From Synergistaceae bacterium (GTDB taxonomy: Bacteria; Synergistota; Synergistia; Synergistales; Synergistaceae): a stretch of DNA of 7,157 bases. The notes below the pieces were generated by a model. That model was not told where the DNA came from and made no database searches. It was given only the letters and a program-made list of their open reading frames with translations. The stretch lies in NCBI GenBank assembly GCA_030539135.1, contig JAUNSQ010000074.1, positions 1-7,157 on the forward strand, read 5' to 3'. Of the stretch, positions 1-5,617 are shown in pieces. Numbering within the stretch: the stretch's first letter is position 1; the number at the start of each line of letters is the position of its first letter. Made by a program: the position numbers and the translations under genes.

Positions 1-954
1 GACGGCGAAGTGCTATGGACCAACATTAGGGCGATAGCAATGCAGGAATATTCATTTGGCAAGGAGTTTTTCTTTACCCTTCATGATATTACGCCGCGTG
101 TGGAAGCTGAACATAAATATCAGGAGGAGCTAGCGTACCGCGCGACATGTTTAAAGGATTGTATCGTTCACGCGCACTGCAACTTATCGCAGAACTTAGT
201 AATGTGTTTGGATACCCAATCGGAAGAGGTATATAAAAATCAATGGGGCAAAAACGTGGATGATGCGTTATCTTTTATCATAGATAACATCCCTGATGGC
301 CCAGAGAAAGAACACATTAAGAACCTGTTTAACAGAAAAGCAATGCTTGCTGCTTTTGCGAATGGTGATACGACGAACGGCGGAATATATTTCAGCAAGT
401 TATTTCATCGCTGGATCAGGATCGACTACTATTTGCTATTGAATCCGGTAAAAGAGTGTGTGGAAGCTATCATCTTTGCCCACGATGCTCATGAGCAGAA
501 ACTGTCGCAGATGATATTGGACGTTATTGCCCGCAAATTCTTCGACTATATTGGCTGTATCGACGTTGAAACCGGACGTTATAATTATTATTTTAAAACA
601 GACAGGCCTATCAGGTTCCCGGAAGAAAAGAGCGGGGATTACGCCAATTTTTATAAAGAACAGCTGCGCCGTTCCGTAGTCCCTGAAGAGCTTGAAGATG
701 CAATCGTGAAGATGGATATCTCCTATATACGCGAACAGCTTGAGAAGAATGAATTCTATTCGCATCTTGTCAGGATCAGAGAGATAAACGGAGAAGTTCT
801 TAAGAAAAGGATATCTTTCACCTATCTTGACGAAGGACATAATGTGATAGTAATTGCTAGAAACGACGCTGATAATATTACGCTCATGAATTTGAAGCAG
901 CGGTTGATATCAAACGGATATTTAGACCGAATCGACAAGAAATCTAAAAAATAG
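1..954 (+). CDS. PAS-repeat sensory/signalling protein, 5'-truncated by the window edge
   Basis: The reading frame is open from base 1, so the start lies upstream; the GTG at 10 falls inside a PAS-like strand (DGEVLW) and is unlikely to be the true start. About 317 codons are visible. Codons 1-35 look like the last beta strands of a PAS domain, ending in the typical FFFTLHDIT motif followed by a charged linker helix (VEAEHKYQEEL). A second PAS-like module follows, ending near FHRWIRIDYYLLL...VEAIIFAHDAHEQK. A third runs from FFDYIGCIDVETGRYNYY to RKNDAD-like strands (RISFTYLDEGHNVIVIARNDAD). Such tandem modules are common in bacterial signalling proteins that end in GGDEF, HD or kinase domains, but here the protein stops in a lysine-rich tail with no output domain. 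No membrane segment is seen in the visible part, so this portion is probably cytoplasmic. The PAS assignment is by pattern only; ligand and output are unknown. Confidence 0.6.
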   Translation, partial: DGEVLWTNIRAIAMQEYSFGKEFFFTLHDITPRVEAEHKYQEELAYRATCLKDCIVHAHCNLSQNLVMCLDTQSEEVYKNQWGKNVDDALSFIIDNIPDGPEKEHIKNLFNRKAMLAAFANGDTTNGGIYFSKLFHRWIRIDYYLLLNPVKECVEAIIFAHDAHEQKLSQMILDVIARKFFDYIGCIDVETGRYNYYFKTDRPIRFPEEKSGDYANFYKEQLRRSVVPEELEDAIVKMDISYIREQLEKNEFYSHLVRIREINGEVLKKRISFTYLDEGHNVIVIARNDADNITLMNLKQRLISNGYLDRIDKKSKK

Positions 955-1054
955 ATAATGCTAATTTTTTTGTGCTGTTGCTGAGAGATACGGAAGTAAG
1001 CTGCAATTAATCCTTCGGAACGAGTGGTTTCTTCGTAAAAACACATGCTAATTA

Positions 1055-1063
1055 TGCTATTAT
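1055..1063 (+). promoter_or_regulatory. Putative extended -10 promoter element for the glucosaminidase-acpS-nnrD-tsaE-tsaB operon
   Basis: TGCTATTAT matches the extended -10 pattern TGnTATAAT with one mismatch. No good -35 hexamer lies 16-18 bp upstream (the region reads GTAAAA/TTCGTA), which is tolerated by extended -10 promoters. Predicted transcription start is about 1070, giving a leader of some 16 nt before the ATG at 1086. It is the only promoter-like element noticed in the gap before this operon. Confidence 0.4.
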
Positions 1064-1072
1064 TAACGCAAT

Positions 1073-1077
1073 GGGAG
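1073..1077 (+). promoter_or_regulatory. Shine-Dalgarno that selects the ATG at 1086
   Basis: GGGAG lies 8 nt before the ATG at 1086. It directly overlaps the alternative ATG at 1071, which has no Shine-Dalgarno of its own. Starting at 1086 also puts a classic Lys-Lys signal-peptide N terminus at residue 2. Confidence 0.6.
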
Positions 1078-1085
1078 ATGTGGGC

Positions 1086-1736
1086 ATGAAGAAATCATTT
1101 GCTTTATTTATTTTGACGTTCGTTTTAATAATCATCTGCGGTGTTTTTCAAGCCTCATCTTCCGAGGCTATGTCTTCTACTATCTATTATCAGATGGCGC
1201 AGAAATATAAGGATACGATCAATCCTTTTGCCGCTATGGTACAGAGCGCGCACGAAACAGGATATTGGACGAGCCGCCTGTGGGCTCTCGGTTACAACGG
1301 AGCTGGACTAAAGGCTGATAGGAAGTGGCGTTCAACTGGGCGGCCTTGCATTTCTAAACACAGCACTGAAAGCGCCAACGGCAGATATCACACCAAACAT
1401 TCATATTTCAGGAAATATGGTTCCCCAAAGGAATTTTTTATGGATTACGCCGCGAAGATAAAAAGGGATTACCCGCTGTGTGTTCGCAACAGGGACAATA
1501 TATGGGGGTATCTCGCGGGACTGTATCGCGGGCGAATCGGTAAATGGGCGACCGACCATAAATATTATGAAAAACTTTCGGACAAAGTGATGAAGCTGGC
1601 ACCCGAGATATATTCGGACAGATGGAAGGATGAACTGTTGAAGGATTATAAAACGGCGAAAAACTCTTCGCAGCTCGAAGGCTGGCAAATAGATATAATA
1701 GAGAAAAATCTAACGACCGCTGGAGTATTGCGCTGA
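1086..1736 (+). CDS. Exported glucosaminidase-domain peptidoglycan hydrolase
   Basis: From the ATG at 1086 the product is 216 aa. Residues 1-28 form a Sec-type signal peptide: MKKS, a hydrophobic core to about residue 21, then a small polar stretch ending SSSEA, with cleavage likely near residue 28. The Cys at 18 has Ile before it and is not a convincing lipobox. Residues about 33-185 resemble the endo-beta-N-acetylglucosaminidase family (GH73/FlgJ-AcmA type): MVQSAHETGYWTSRLW carries the candidate catalytic Glu57, followed by YNGAGLKA in place of the usual N-[PF]-x-G-[IL] motif, then a YFRKYGSPKEFFMDYAAKI segment typical of the domain. It should cleave glycan strands outside the membrane during wall turnover. 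No LysM, SH3 or other wall-binding domain is present, so the enzyme is minimal. Cys88 and Cys132 are the only cysteines after the signal peptide. The stop is 1 bp before acpS. The family call is fairly secure; bond specificity is not. Confidence 0.75.
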   Translation: MKKSFALFILTFVLIIICGVFQASSSEAMSSTIYYQMAQKYKDTINPFAAMVQSAHETGYWTSRLWALGYNGAGLKADRKWRSTGRPCISKHSTESANGRYHTKHSYFRKYGSPKEFFMDYAAKIKRDYPLCVRNRDNIWGYLAGLYRGRIGKWATDHKYYEKLSDKVMKLAPEIYSDRWKDELLKDYKTAKNSSQLEGWQIDIIEKNLTTAGVLR

Positions 1737-1737
1737 T

Positions 1738-2106
1738 ATGATTTCAGGAATTGGAATAGATATTTGCTCCGTTGACCGTATGAAAAGGGCGGTGTTGCAG
1801 AAGGGGTTTAAGGAGCGTGTGTTCTCGGAGGAGGAGATCTCGTACGCGGACTCAAAGGCAAATCCGGCACAGCATTATGCGTCTGCGTTTGCCGCGAGGG
1901 AAGCGTTCGCAAAAGCCACCGGATGGGGAATAGCGCGAGTTGGGATGGCCTTGTGCAGCATAATACGAACGGATAACGGCCCGTCATTTGTTTTTTCAGG
2001 CGATATCTCAGAAAAATTAAAAGAGAATAATATCGTCAAAGTATGGCTGAGCCTGTCGCATGAAAATGGCATAGCCGCGGCGATAGTCGTGCTGGAGACA
2101 GAGTGA
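1738..2106 (+). CDS. acpS: Holo-[acyl-carrier-protein] synthase
   Basis: This cytoplasmic enzyme moves the 4'-phosphopantetheine arm from CoA to a serine of apo-ACP, activating it for fatty-acid synthesis. The 122 aa length fits the trimeric AcpS family. The N-terminal GIGIDICSVDR motif supplies the Mg2+-binding Asp8. FAAREAFAKATG supplies Glu55 and Lys59 of the signature region. The C-terminal VWLSLSHENGIAAA (His108) matches the conserved [LV]S[LI]SH[ED] block. All key positions appear intact. The ATG lies 1 bp after the stop of the hydrolase gene, with a GGAG at 1722-1725 (12 nt spacing, a little long), so coupling to upstream translation is likely. The gene ends in a TGATG overlap with nnrD. 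An acpS next to nnrD is a familiar bacterial arrangement. Confidence 0.93.
   Translation: MISGIGIDICSVDRMKRAVLQKGFKERVFSEEEISYADSKANPAQHYASAFAAREAFAKATGWGIARVGMALCSIIRTDNGPSFVFSGDISEKLKENNIVKVWLSLSHENGIAAAIVVLETE
2094..2098 (+). promoter_or_regulatory. Shine-Dalgarno favouring the ATG at 2106 for nnrD
   Basis: GGAGA lies 7 nt before the ATG at 2106 but only 4 nt before the in-frame GTG at 2103. The ATG also shares its A with the acpS stop (TGATG), a common termination-reinitiation arrangement. Confidence 0.55.
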
Positions 2107-2987
2107 TGAGCGTTACGGCTGACAGCAATAATATTTCTTCTTATACAAAAAAAGATATAAAAGGTTTTCTCTGCGATTTCCCAGACGATATACATAAGGG
2201 AGACAGGGGCGGCGTACTGATCGTCGGCGGAAGCTGGAACTATCGCGGAGCTCCTATGCTTGCCGCTTTGGGTTCTCTGCGTGCTGGCGCGGGGCTAACA
2301 GTCCTTGCGATCCCAGATTTCATGGTTGGCGAAGCCTCGATGTTTTTGCCGGAGGGGATTTTCCTGCCGCTAAAGACAATGAATGACTGTGTAGTCGCCG
2401 AACGCGTTAGGGATACGATATCTCCGTGGCTGAAGCGCGTCGGCGCGTTGGTCGTGGGTCCCGGTATTGGTCGCGGTGACCGTGTCAGAGAGATAGTCAG
2501 CTATTTTTGGAATATGTGCGATATCTCTATTGTGATGGACGCGGACGCGCTATATTTTCTCTCACAGATGTGGGACAGTCTGCCGTATAGGGAAAATATT
2601 GTTATTACTCCGCATTCTGGTGAAGCCGGTATGATTTTAAACAGCACTCCGACTGAGGTCAACGGCGACAGACTCGCCGCAGTAACGCGACTTTCGGAGA
2701 GAGCGGGGACTGCTCTTTTGAAAGGCAAGAATACGTTAGTTTGTTGCAATAATAAAATAGGGGGAATTGAACAAGGTTCTCCTGCGCTCGCAGTTCCTGG
2801 TTCGGGAGACGTGCTGAGCGGATGTATCGGAGCCTTGCTTGCGCGTGGACTCGCGCCTTTCGACGCGGCGGCGTGCGGAGCTTTGATCCACGCGGTGGCT
2901 GGGGAAAACCTTGAGAAGTCCATCGGTGTCAGCGGTGTGCTTGCAAGGGAGATAGCAAATGTTTTGCCGACAATTATCAGAGACTGA
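2106..2987 (+). CDS. nnrD: ADP-dependent NAD(P)H-hydrate dehydratase, stand-alone (no epimerase domain)
   Basis: The product dehydrates the S form of NADHX/NADPHX back to NAD(P)H using ADP, repairing damaged cofactor. It is 293 aa from the ATG at 2106; the GTG at 2103 would add one residue. It has the ribokinase-like fold of the YjeF C-terminal domain: HKGDRGGVLIVGGS (about residues 30-43), RGAPMLAALGSLRAGAG, VVGPGIGRGD, VMDADALYFLS, ITPHSGEAG, ALLKGKNTLV, and the nucleotide/anion-hole motif PGSGDVLSG with candidate catalytic Asp235. The usual GTGD is GSGD here, a conservative change. Many bacteria fuse this to an N-terminal NnrE epimerase, but here only a leader of about 29 residues precedes the dehydratase domain, so any epimerase must be encoded elsewhere. 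The 3' end overlaps tsaE by 29 bp in another frame. Confidence 0.9.
   Translation: MSVTADSNNISSYTKKDIKGFLCDFPDDIHKGDRGGVLIVGGSWNYRGAPMLAALGSLRAGAGLTVLAIPDFMVGEASMFLPEGIFLPLKTMNDCVVAERVRDTISPWLKRVGALVVGPGIGRGDRVREIVSYFWNMCDISIVMDADALYFLSQMWDSLPYRENIVITPHSGEAGMILNSTPTEVNGDRLAAVTRLSERAGTALLKGKNTLVCCNNKIGGIEQGSPALAVPGSGDVLSGCIGALLARGLAPFDAAACGALIHAVAGENLEKSIGVSGVLAREIANVLPTIIRD
2946..2951 (+). promoter_or_regulatory. Shine-Dalgarno for tsaE, inside nnrD
   Basis: AGGGAG sits 7 nt before the ATG at 2959 and lies within the nnrD coding sequence. It supports the ATG at 2959 as the tsaE start and hence the 29 bp overlap with nnrD. Confidence 0.7.
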
Positions 2988-3471
2988 GATCGCGGTCTTT
3001 ACCGCTTCAGCGGATGAAACAGCGAGGCTAGGAACGATTATTGGCGAGCGCGCCTATCTAGGATTAACGGTACTAATGTACGGCGGTCTAGGAGCGGGGA
3101 AGACCCTGCTTACGAAAAACATTGGCGCCGCGCTCGGCTACAAGAGGATAAAAAGCCCGACGTTCATCATAGTAGCCGAGCATAACGGCGGCAGACTGCC
3201 GTTGGTGCATGCGGATCTATATCGGCTGCCAAATTACAGTGAGGTGGATTCCCTGGATTTGGAACAATATATCGACCAACGGGACGTATTGATCATTGAG
3301 TGGGCGGAACGTTGGGAAAATCCACCTATTGAAGATTATATTTCTATCCATTTCAATATCCCGGAGGCAGATGCCGAGAGCCGCGAGATGATATTGGCGT
3401 CGCATGGCGAAAAGGCTAAAGGACTGCTTAAACAGATCAAAGATGAGATAATAGCTGGACAGGTGATATGA
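2959..3471 (+). CDS. tsaE: tRNA threonylcarbamoyladenosine biosynthesis ATPase
   Basis: TsaE is the small P-loop ATPase that works with TsaB and TsaD to transfer the threonylcarbamoyl group onto A37 of ANN-decoding tRNAs. The protein is 170 aa, close to the family norm with a slightly long C-terminal tail (about residues 135-170). The Walker A motif is GGLGAGKT (residues 42-49, Lys48). Downstream are IKSPTFIIV, the HADLYRL block and DVLIIEWAER, all in family order. The start has an AGGGAG Shine-Dalgarno with 7 nt spacing inside nnrD, so translation is likely coupled to nnrD. The stop is 1 bp before tsaB, its functional partner, in the same operon. Confidence 0.93.
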   Translation: MFCRQLSETEIAVFTASADETARLGTIIGERAYLGLTVLMYGGLGAGKTLLTKNIGAALGYKRIKSPTFIIVAEHNGGRLPLVHADLYRLPNYSEVDSLDLEQYIDQRDVLIIEWAERWENPPIEDYISIHFNIPEADAESREMILASHGEKAKGLLKQIKDEIIAGQVI

Positions 3472-3472
3472 A

Positions 3473-4132
3473 ATGAAGATACTTGGAATCGACTGTGCGA
3501 CAAGACAGACTAATGTGTGTGTCTCTGACGGAAATGGCGGACTATATACTTTTTCATCAGAACTGGCTAGGGATCAAGCCTCAAAGCTTCCTCTTATCGT
3601 TTGTGAGCTCCTTACGAAATCAAACATAAAATTATCCGAGTTAGAACTTGTAGCCGTTACCACCGGGCCTGGATATTACACGGGAATACGTACTGGAGTC
3701 GCATACGCGGCGGCTCTTGCTGAATCTTTGGGGCTGAAAATAATCCCGCTCTCAGGAATGGAAATGTTTGTCTATGATTTGCGAGGGAAGTCTAAAGTTT
3801 TAGCTCCTGTGCTGAAAGCGCGGAGCGACAGCCTTTATTGCGCGATATATTCTTATTGTGAAAATAAGTTTAATGAGATACTTTCTCCGACTTATATGCC
3901 TTCGGCTGGATTTGCCAAGACGCTTGCGGATTATCCAGACGCTTTGATCGTCGGCAGCGACGCGGTGCGTTACCCCGAACTGCTCTCATTAAATTACGGT
4001 ATAGCGCCGCGCCCATCTGGACCTGCTGAAAACTTGACTTCAATGGCTGAAAATCATATCGCGGCGGCAGTGGCCCCAGAAACTGTCCGCGGCAAATATC
4101 TGAGAGAGCCTGACATCGGGCCGACAAGATAA
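3473..4132 (+). CDS. tsaB: tRNA threonylcarbamoyladenosine biosynthesis protein TsaB
   Basis: TsaB is the catalytically inactive ASKHA-fold partner of TsaD in the t6A37 synthesis complex. The protein is 219 aa, typical for the family. Its N-terminal MKILGIDCATRQTNV is the beta-hairpin phosphate-loop-like start, and TTGPGYYTGIRTGVAYA (residues about 63-79) is the hallmark TsaB motif (usually GPGSFTGLRIG). The C-terminal KYLREPDIGPTR matches the conserved YLR...PD tail. The block usually reading R-x-HSE-x-L reads RDQASKLPL here, so the usual His is absent; TsaB does not use it for metal binding. An AGGTGA Shine-Dalgarno at 3461-3466 lies 6 nt before the ATG, inside the end of tsaE. This is the last gene of the operon; neither tsaD nor a rimI acetyltransferase follows it here. 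Confidence 0.93.
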   Translation: MKILGIDCATRQTNVCVSDGNGGLYTFSSELARDQASKLPLIVCELLTKSNIKLSELELVAVTTGPGYYTGIRTGVAYAAALAESLGLKIIPLSGMEMFVYDLRGKSKVLAPVLKARSDSLYCAIYSYCENKFNEILSPTYMPSAGFAKTLADYPDALIVGSDAVRYPELLSLNYGIAPRPSGPAENLTSMAENHIAAAVAPETVRGKYLREPDIGPTR

Positions 4133-4173
4133 TTGTAGGCAATTGTGAGAAAATATAGAATTTAATCTTTTCC

Positions 4174-4202
4174 TTGAATAAACAAGATGTATTTGTCATA
4201 AT
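4174..4202 (+). promoter_or_regulatory. Sigma-70-type promoter for korDABC
   Basis: The -35 box TTGAAT (4174-4179) matches TTGACA at 4 of 6 positions. After an optimal 17 bp spacer comes the -10 box CATAAT (4197-4202), matching TATAAT at 5 of 6. Predicted transcription start is near 4209, giving an untranslated leader of about 70 nt before korD. Its position directly upstream of the operon supports the call. Confidence 0.6.
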
Positions 4203-4267
4203 ACAGTTAGTTTTTTCAACAATTCAATTGCTTTGCAAAAGGATTGTATTCTGAAGAGAAGCGGGAA

Positions 4268-4277
4268 GGAAGGTGGG
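4268..4277 (+). promoter_or_regulatory. Shine-Dalgarno that selects a TTG start for korD
   Basis: GGAAGGTGGG resembles the anti-SD complement AAGGAGGTGA. Its AAGG core is 8 nt before the TTG at 4282. The alternative in-frame GTG at 4273 lies inside this purine-rich element and has no well-spaced Shine-Dalgarno of its own. Confidence 0.6.
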
Positions 4278-4281
4278 TCTT

Positions 4282-4482
4282 TTGGCGAAGAAGTTCAACA
4301 TCGAAATCAACGAGAAATGGTGCAAGGGATGTGGCCTCTGTATCGCTATTTGCCCGAAGAAAGTATTGGAACTGAACGAACAGGTCAAATGTATCGCGGC
4401 CCGTCCGGACGACTGCATTGGCTGCCGCCAGTGCGACAATATCTGCCCGGATATGGCGATTTCAGTTAAGGAGCGTGACTAA
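4282..4482 (+). CDS. korD: 2-oxoacid:ferredoxin oxidoreductase, delta (ferredoxin-like) subunit
   Basis: This small dicluster ferredoxin subunit carries electrons from the TPP/[4Fe-4S] core out to soluble ferredoxin. From the TTG at 4282 it is 66 aa and begins MAKKFNIEINEKWCKGC, as related KorD proteins do. Two bacterial-type [4Fe-4S] motifs are complete: CKGCGLCIAICP and CIGCRQCDNICP, each C-x2-C-x2-C-x3-C-P. An extra Cys precedes the second cluster (QVKC). A GTG at 4273 would add three residues (MGL) but overlaps the Shine-Dalgarno. It is the first gene of korDABC, just downstream of the promoter at 4174-4202, and ends 2 bp before korA. Delta-first order is common in 2-oxoglutarate and branched-chain oxoacid enzymes. 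Family certain; start codon probable. Confidence 0.9.
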   Translation: MAKKFNIEINEKWCKGCGLCIAICPKKVLELNEQVKCIAARPDDCIGCRQCDNICPDMAISVKERD

Positions 4483-4484
4483 GA

Positions 4485-5615
4485 ATGGCACAGAATGAGT
4501 TCTGGCAGGGCAACAAGGCCATTGCTATGGGAGCTATAGCCGCAGGGTGCCGGTTCTTCGGCGGGTATCCTATCACTCCGTCAACGGAAATAATGGAGAC
4601 GATGTCTGAAGAACTTCCAAAACTTGGCGGAAAATTTATGCAGATGGAAGACGAAATCGGCGGTATTGCTTCTGCTATCGGAGCTTCAATAGCCGGCAAA
4701 AAGACCATGACGGCGAGTTCTGGCCCTGGAATCTCTCTCAAGCAGGAACTTCTCGGCTATGCTTACATTGCTGAAATTCCTATAGTTTTAGCCAACGTCC
4801 AGCGCGGCGGCCCATCAACAGGACTGCCTACAAAGATATCCCAGGCGGACGTCATGCAGGCGAAATGGGGCCCGAACGGAGACCATGGCACAATAGCTTA
4901 CGCTCCTTGTTCGATTCAGGATTGCTATGAAATAACTATCAAGGCATTCAACAGCGCCGAGCGTTACCGTCAGCCTGTTATTATCCTCGCGGACGAAGTG
5001 CTGGGACACATGCGCGAAAAGATTACGATACCCGATCCTTCTTCGTATACAATAGTTGACCGCAAGAAGCCGACGGCCTCGCCTGACGAATTCGTGCCAT
5101 ATCGTGCGGACGAGAACGGAGTCCCTCCGATGGCGGCTTTTGGTGACGGCTATCGCTGGCATGTAACGGGCCTTACTACAAACGAATGGGGCTTCCCGAC
5201 AAACGAAGCTCCAGACATTGACCTCAAGGCCAACCGCATCCTTACGAAGATCAATCGTTTCCGCGACGACATCGTCGAATACACTGAAGATTATATGGAA
5301 GACGCGGAAGTCGCAGTCTTCTCATACGGCAGCGTATATCGCTCGGCCCTTCGCGCCATCCGCGTACTGCGCGAGGAAGGCGTTAAAGTTGGACATTTCC
5401 GCCCAATCACACTTTGGCCGTTCCCGGACAAAGAAATCGCGGAGCTCTCCAAAAAAGTCAAGACAATAATCGTACCGGAACTCAACGCTGGCCAGATGGT
5501 TCTCGAAGTCGAGAGAGCCGCGGCCGGCAGATGCGAAGTCATAGGAAAGAGTCTCATCAACGGAGAGCTTTACAAACCGGCTGAGATAATGTCCTTCATC
5601 AAGGAGGTGGCGTAA
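4485..5615 (+). CDS. korA: 2-oxoacid:ferredoxin oxidoreductase, alpha subunit
   Basis: The alpha subunit of a 2-oxoacid:acceptor oxidoreductase, 376 aa, the usual length for KorA/VorB-type chains. Residues about 8-180 form the pyrimidine-binding TPP domain: GGYPITPSTEIME (residues 26-38, Thr31 at the substrate-carboxylate position of the family), MEDEIGGIASAIGAS (Glu55 region), SSGPGISLKQE (77-87) and NVQRGGPSTGLPTK (103-116). The middle segment (about 180-265) is the alpha-specific linker. From about 270, VAVFSYGSVYRSALRAI and HFRPITLWPFP mark the transketolase C-terminal-like domain II. KorA and KorB together make the active site that decarboxylates the 2-oxoacid and forms acyl-CoA. The start follows korD by 2 bp; TAAGGAG at 4467-4473 is 11 nt upstream, a long spacing. 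Motifs cannot separate 2-oxoglutarate from branched-chain substrates; 2-oxoglutarate is the default annotation. Confidence 0.92.
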   Translation: MAQNEFWQGNKAIAMGAIAAGCRFFGGYPITPSTEIMETMSEELPKLGGKFMQMEDEIGGIASAIGASIAGKKTMTASSGPGISLKQELLGYAYIAEIPIVLANVQRGGPSTGLPTKISQADVMQAKWGPNGDHGTIAYAPCSIQDCYEITIKAFNSAERYRQPVIILADEVLGHMREKITIPDPSSYTIVDRKKPTASPDEFVPYRADENGVPPMAAFGDGYRWHVTGLTTNEWGFPTNEAPDIDLKANRILTKINRFRDDIVEYTEDYMEDAEVAVFSYGSVYRSALRAIRVLREEGVKVGHFRPITLWPFPDKEIAELSKKVKTIIVPELNAGQMVLEVERAAAGRCEVIGKSLINGELYKPAEIMSFIKEVA

Positions 5616-5617
5616 TT

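Larger units (their letters stand above)
4133..4281 (+). other. Spacer between tsaB and korD with promoter and leader
   Basis: This 149 bp AT-rich spacer holds the kor promoter and a leader of about 70 nt. I see no convincing terminator after tsaB: the only inverted pairing is a weak AT stem (GAAAA...TTTTC, about 4148-4172). Read-through from the upstream operon is therefore possible. No small ORF with a Shine-Dalgarno was found. Confidence 0.5.

Noticed and set aside
946..971. A6/T7 tracts that could form a terminator after the PAS gene
   Set aside because: The stem would be only A-T pairs with no GC core, too weak for a confident terminator call.
822..1046. Minus-strand ORF of 74 codons across the PAS gene end and the following gap
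   Set aside because: No Shine-Dalgarno precedes its ATG, most of it is antisense to the PAS gene, and its composition looks random.
1071..1085. Upstream ATG (1071) as start of the glucosaminidase
   Set aside because: It lies about at the predicted transcription start, lacks a Shine-Dalgarno, and overlaps the GGGAG that serves the ATG at 1086.
1137..1142. Possible lipoprotein cysteine in the hydrolase signal peptide
   Set aside because: The residue before Cys18 is Ile rather than Gly/Ala/Ser, so the lipobox is not convincing.
4209..4281. Riboswitch or attenuator in the korD leader
   Set aside because: Only short, weak AT-rich pairings are visible and no terminator/antiterminator pair or known aptamer core is recognised.
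4233..4469. Plus-strand ORF of 78 codons overlapping korD in another frame
   Set aside because: korD in the competing frame has two perfect [4Fe-4S] motifs; this ORF is its shadow.
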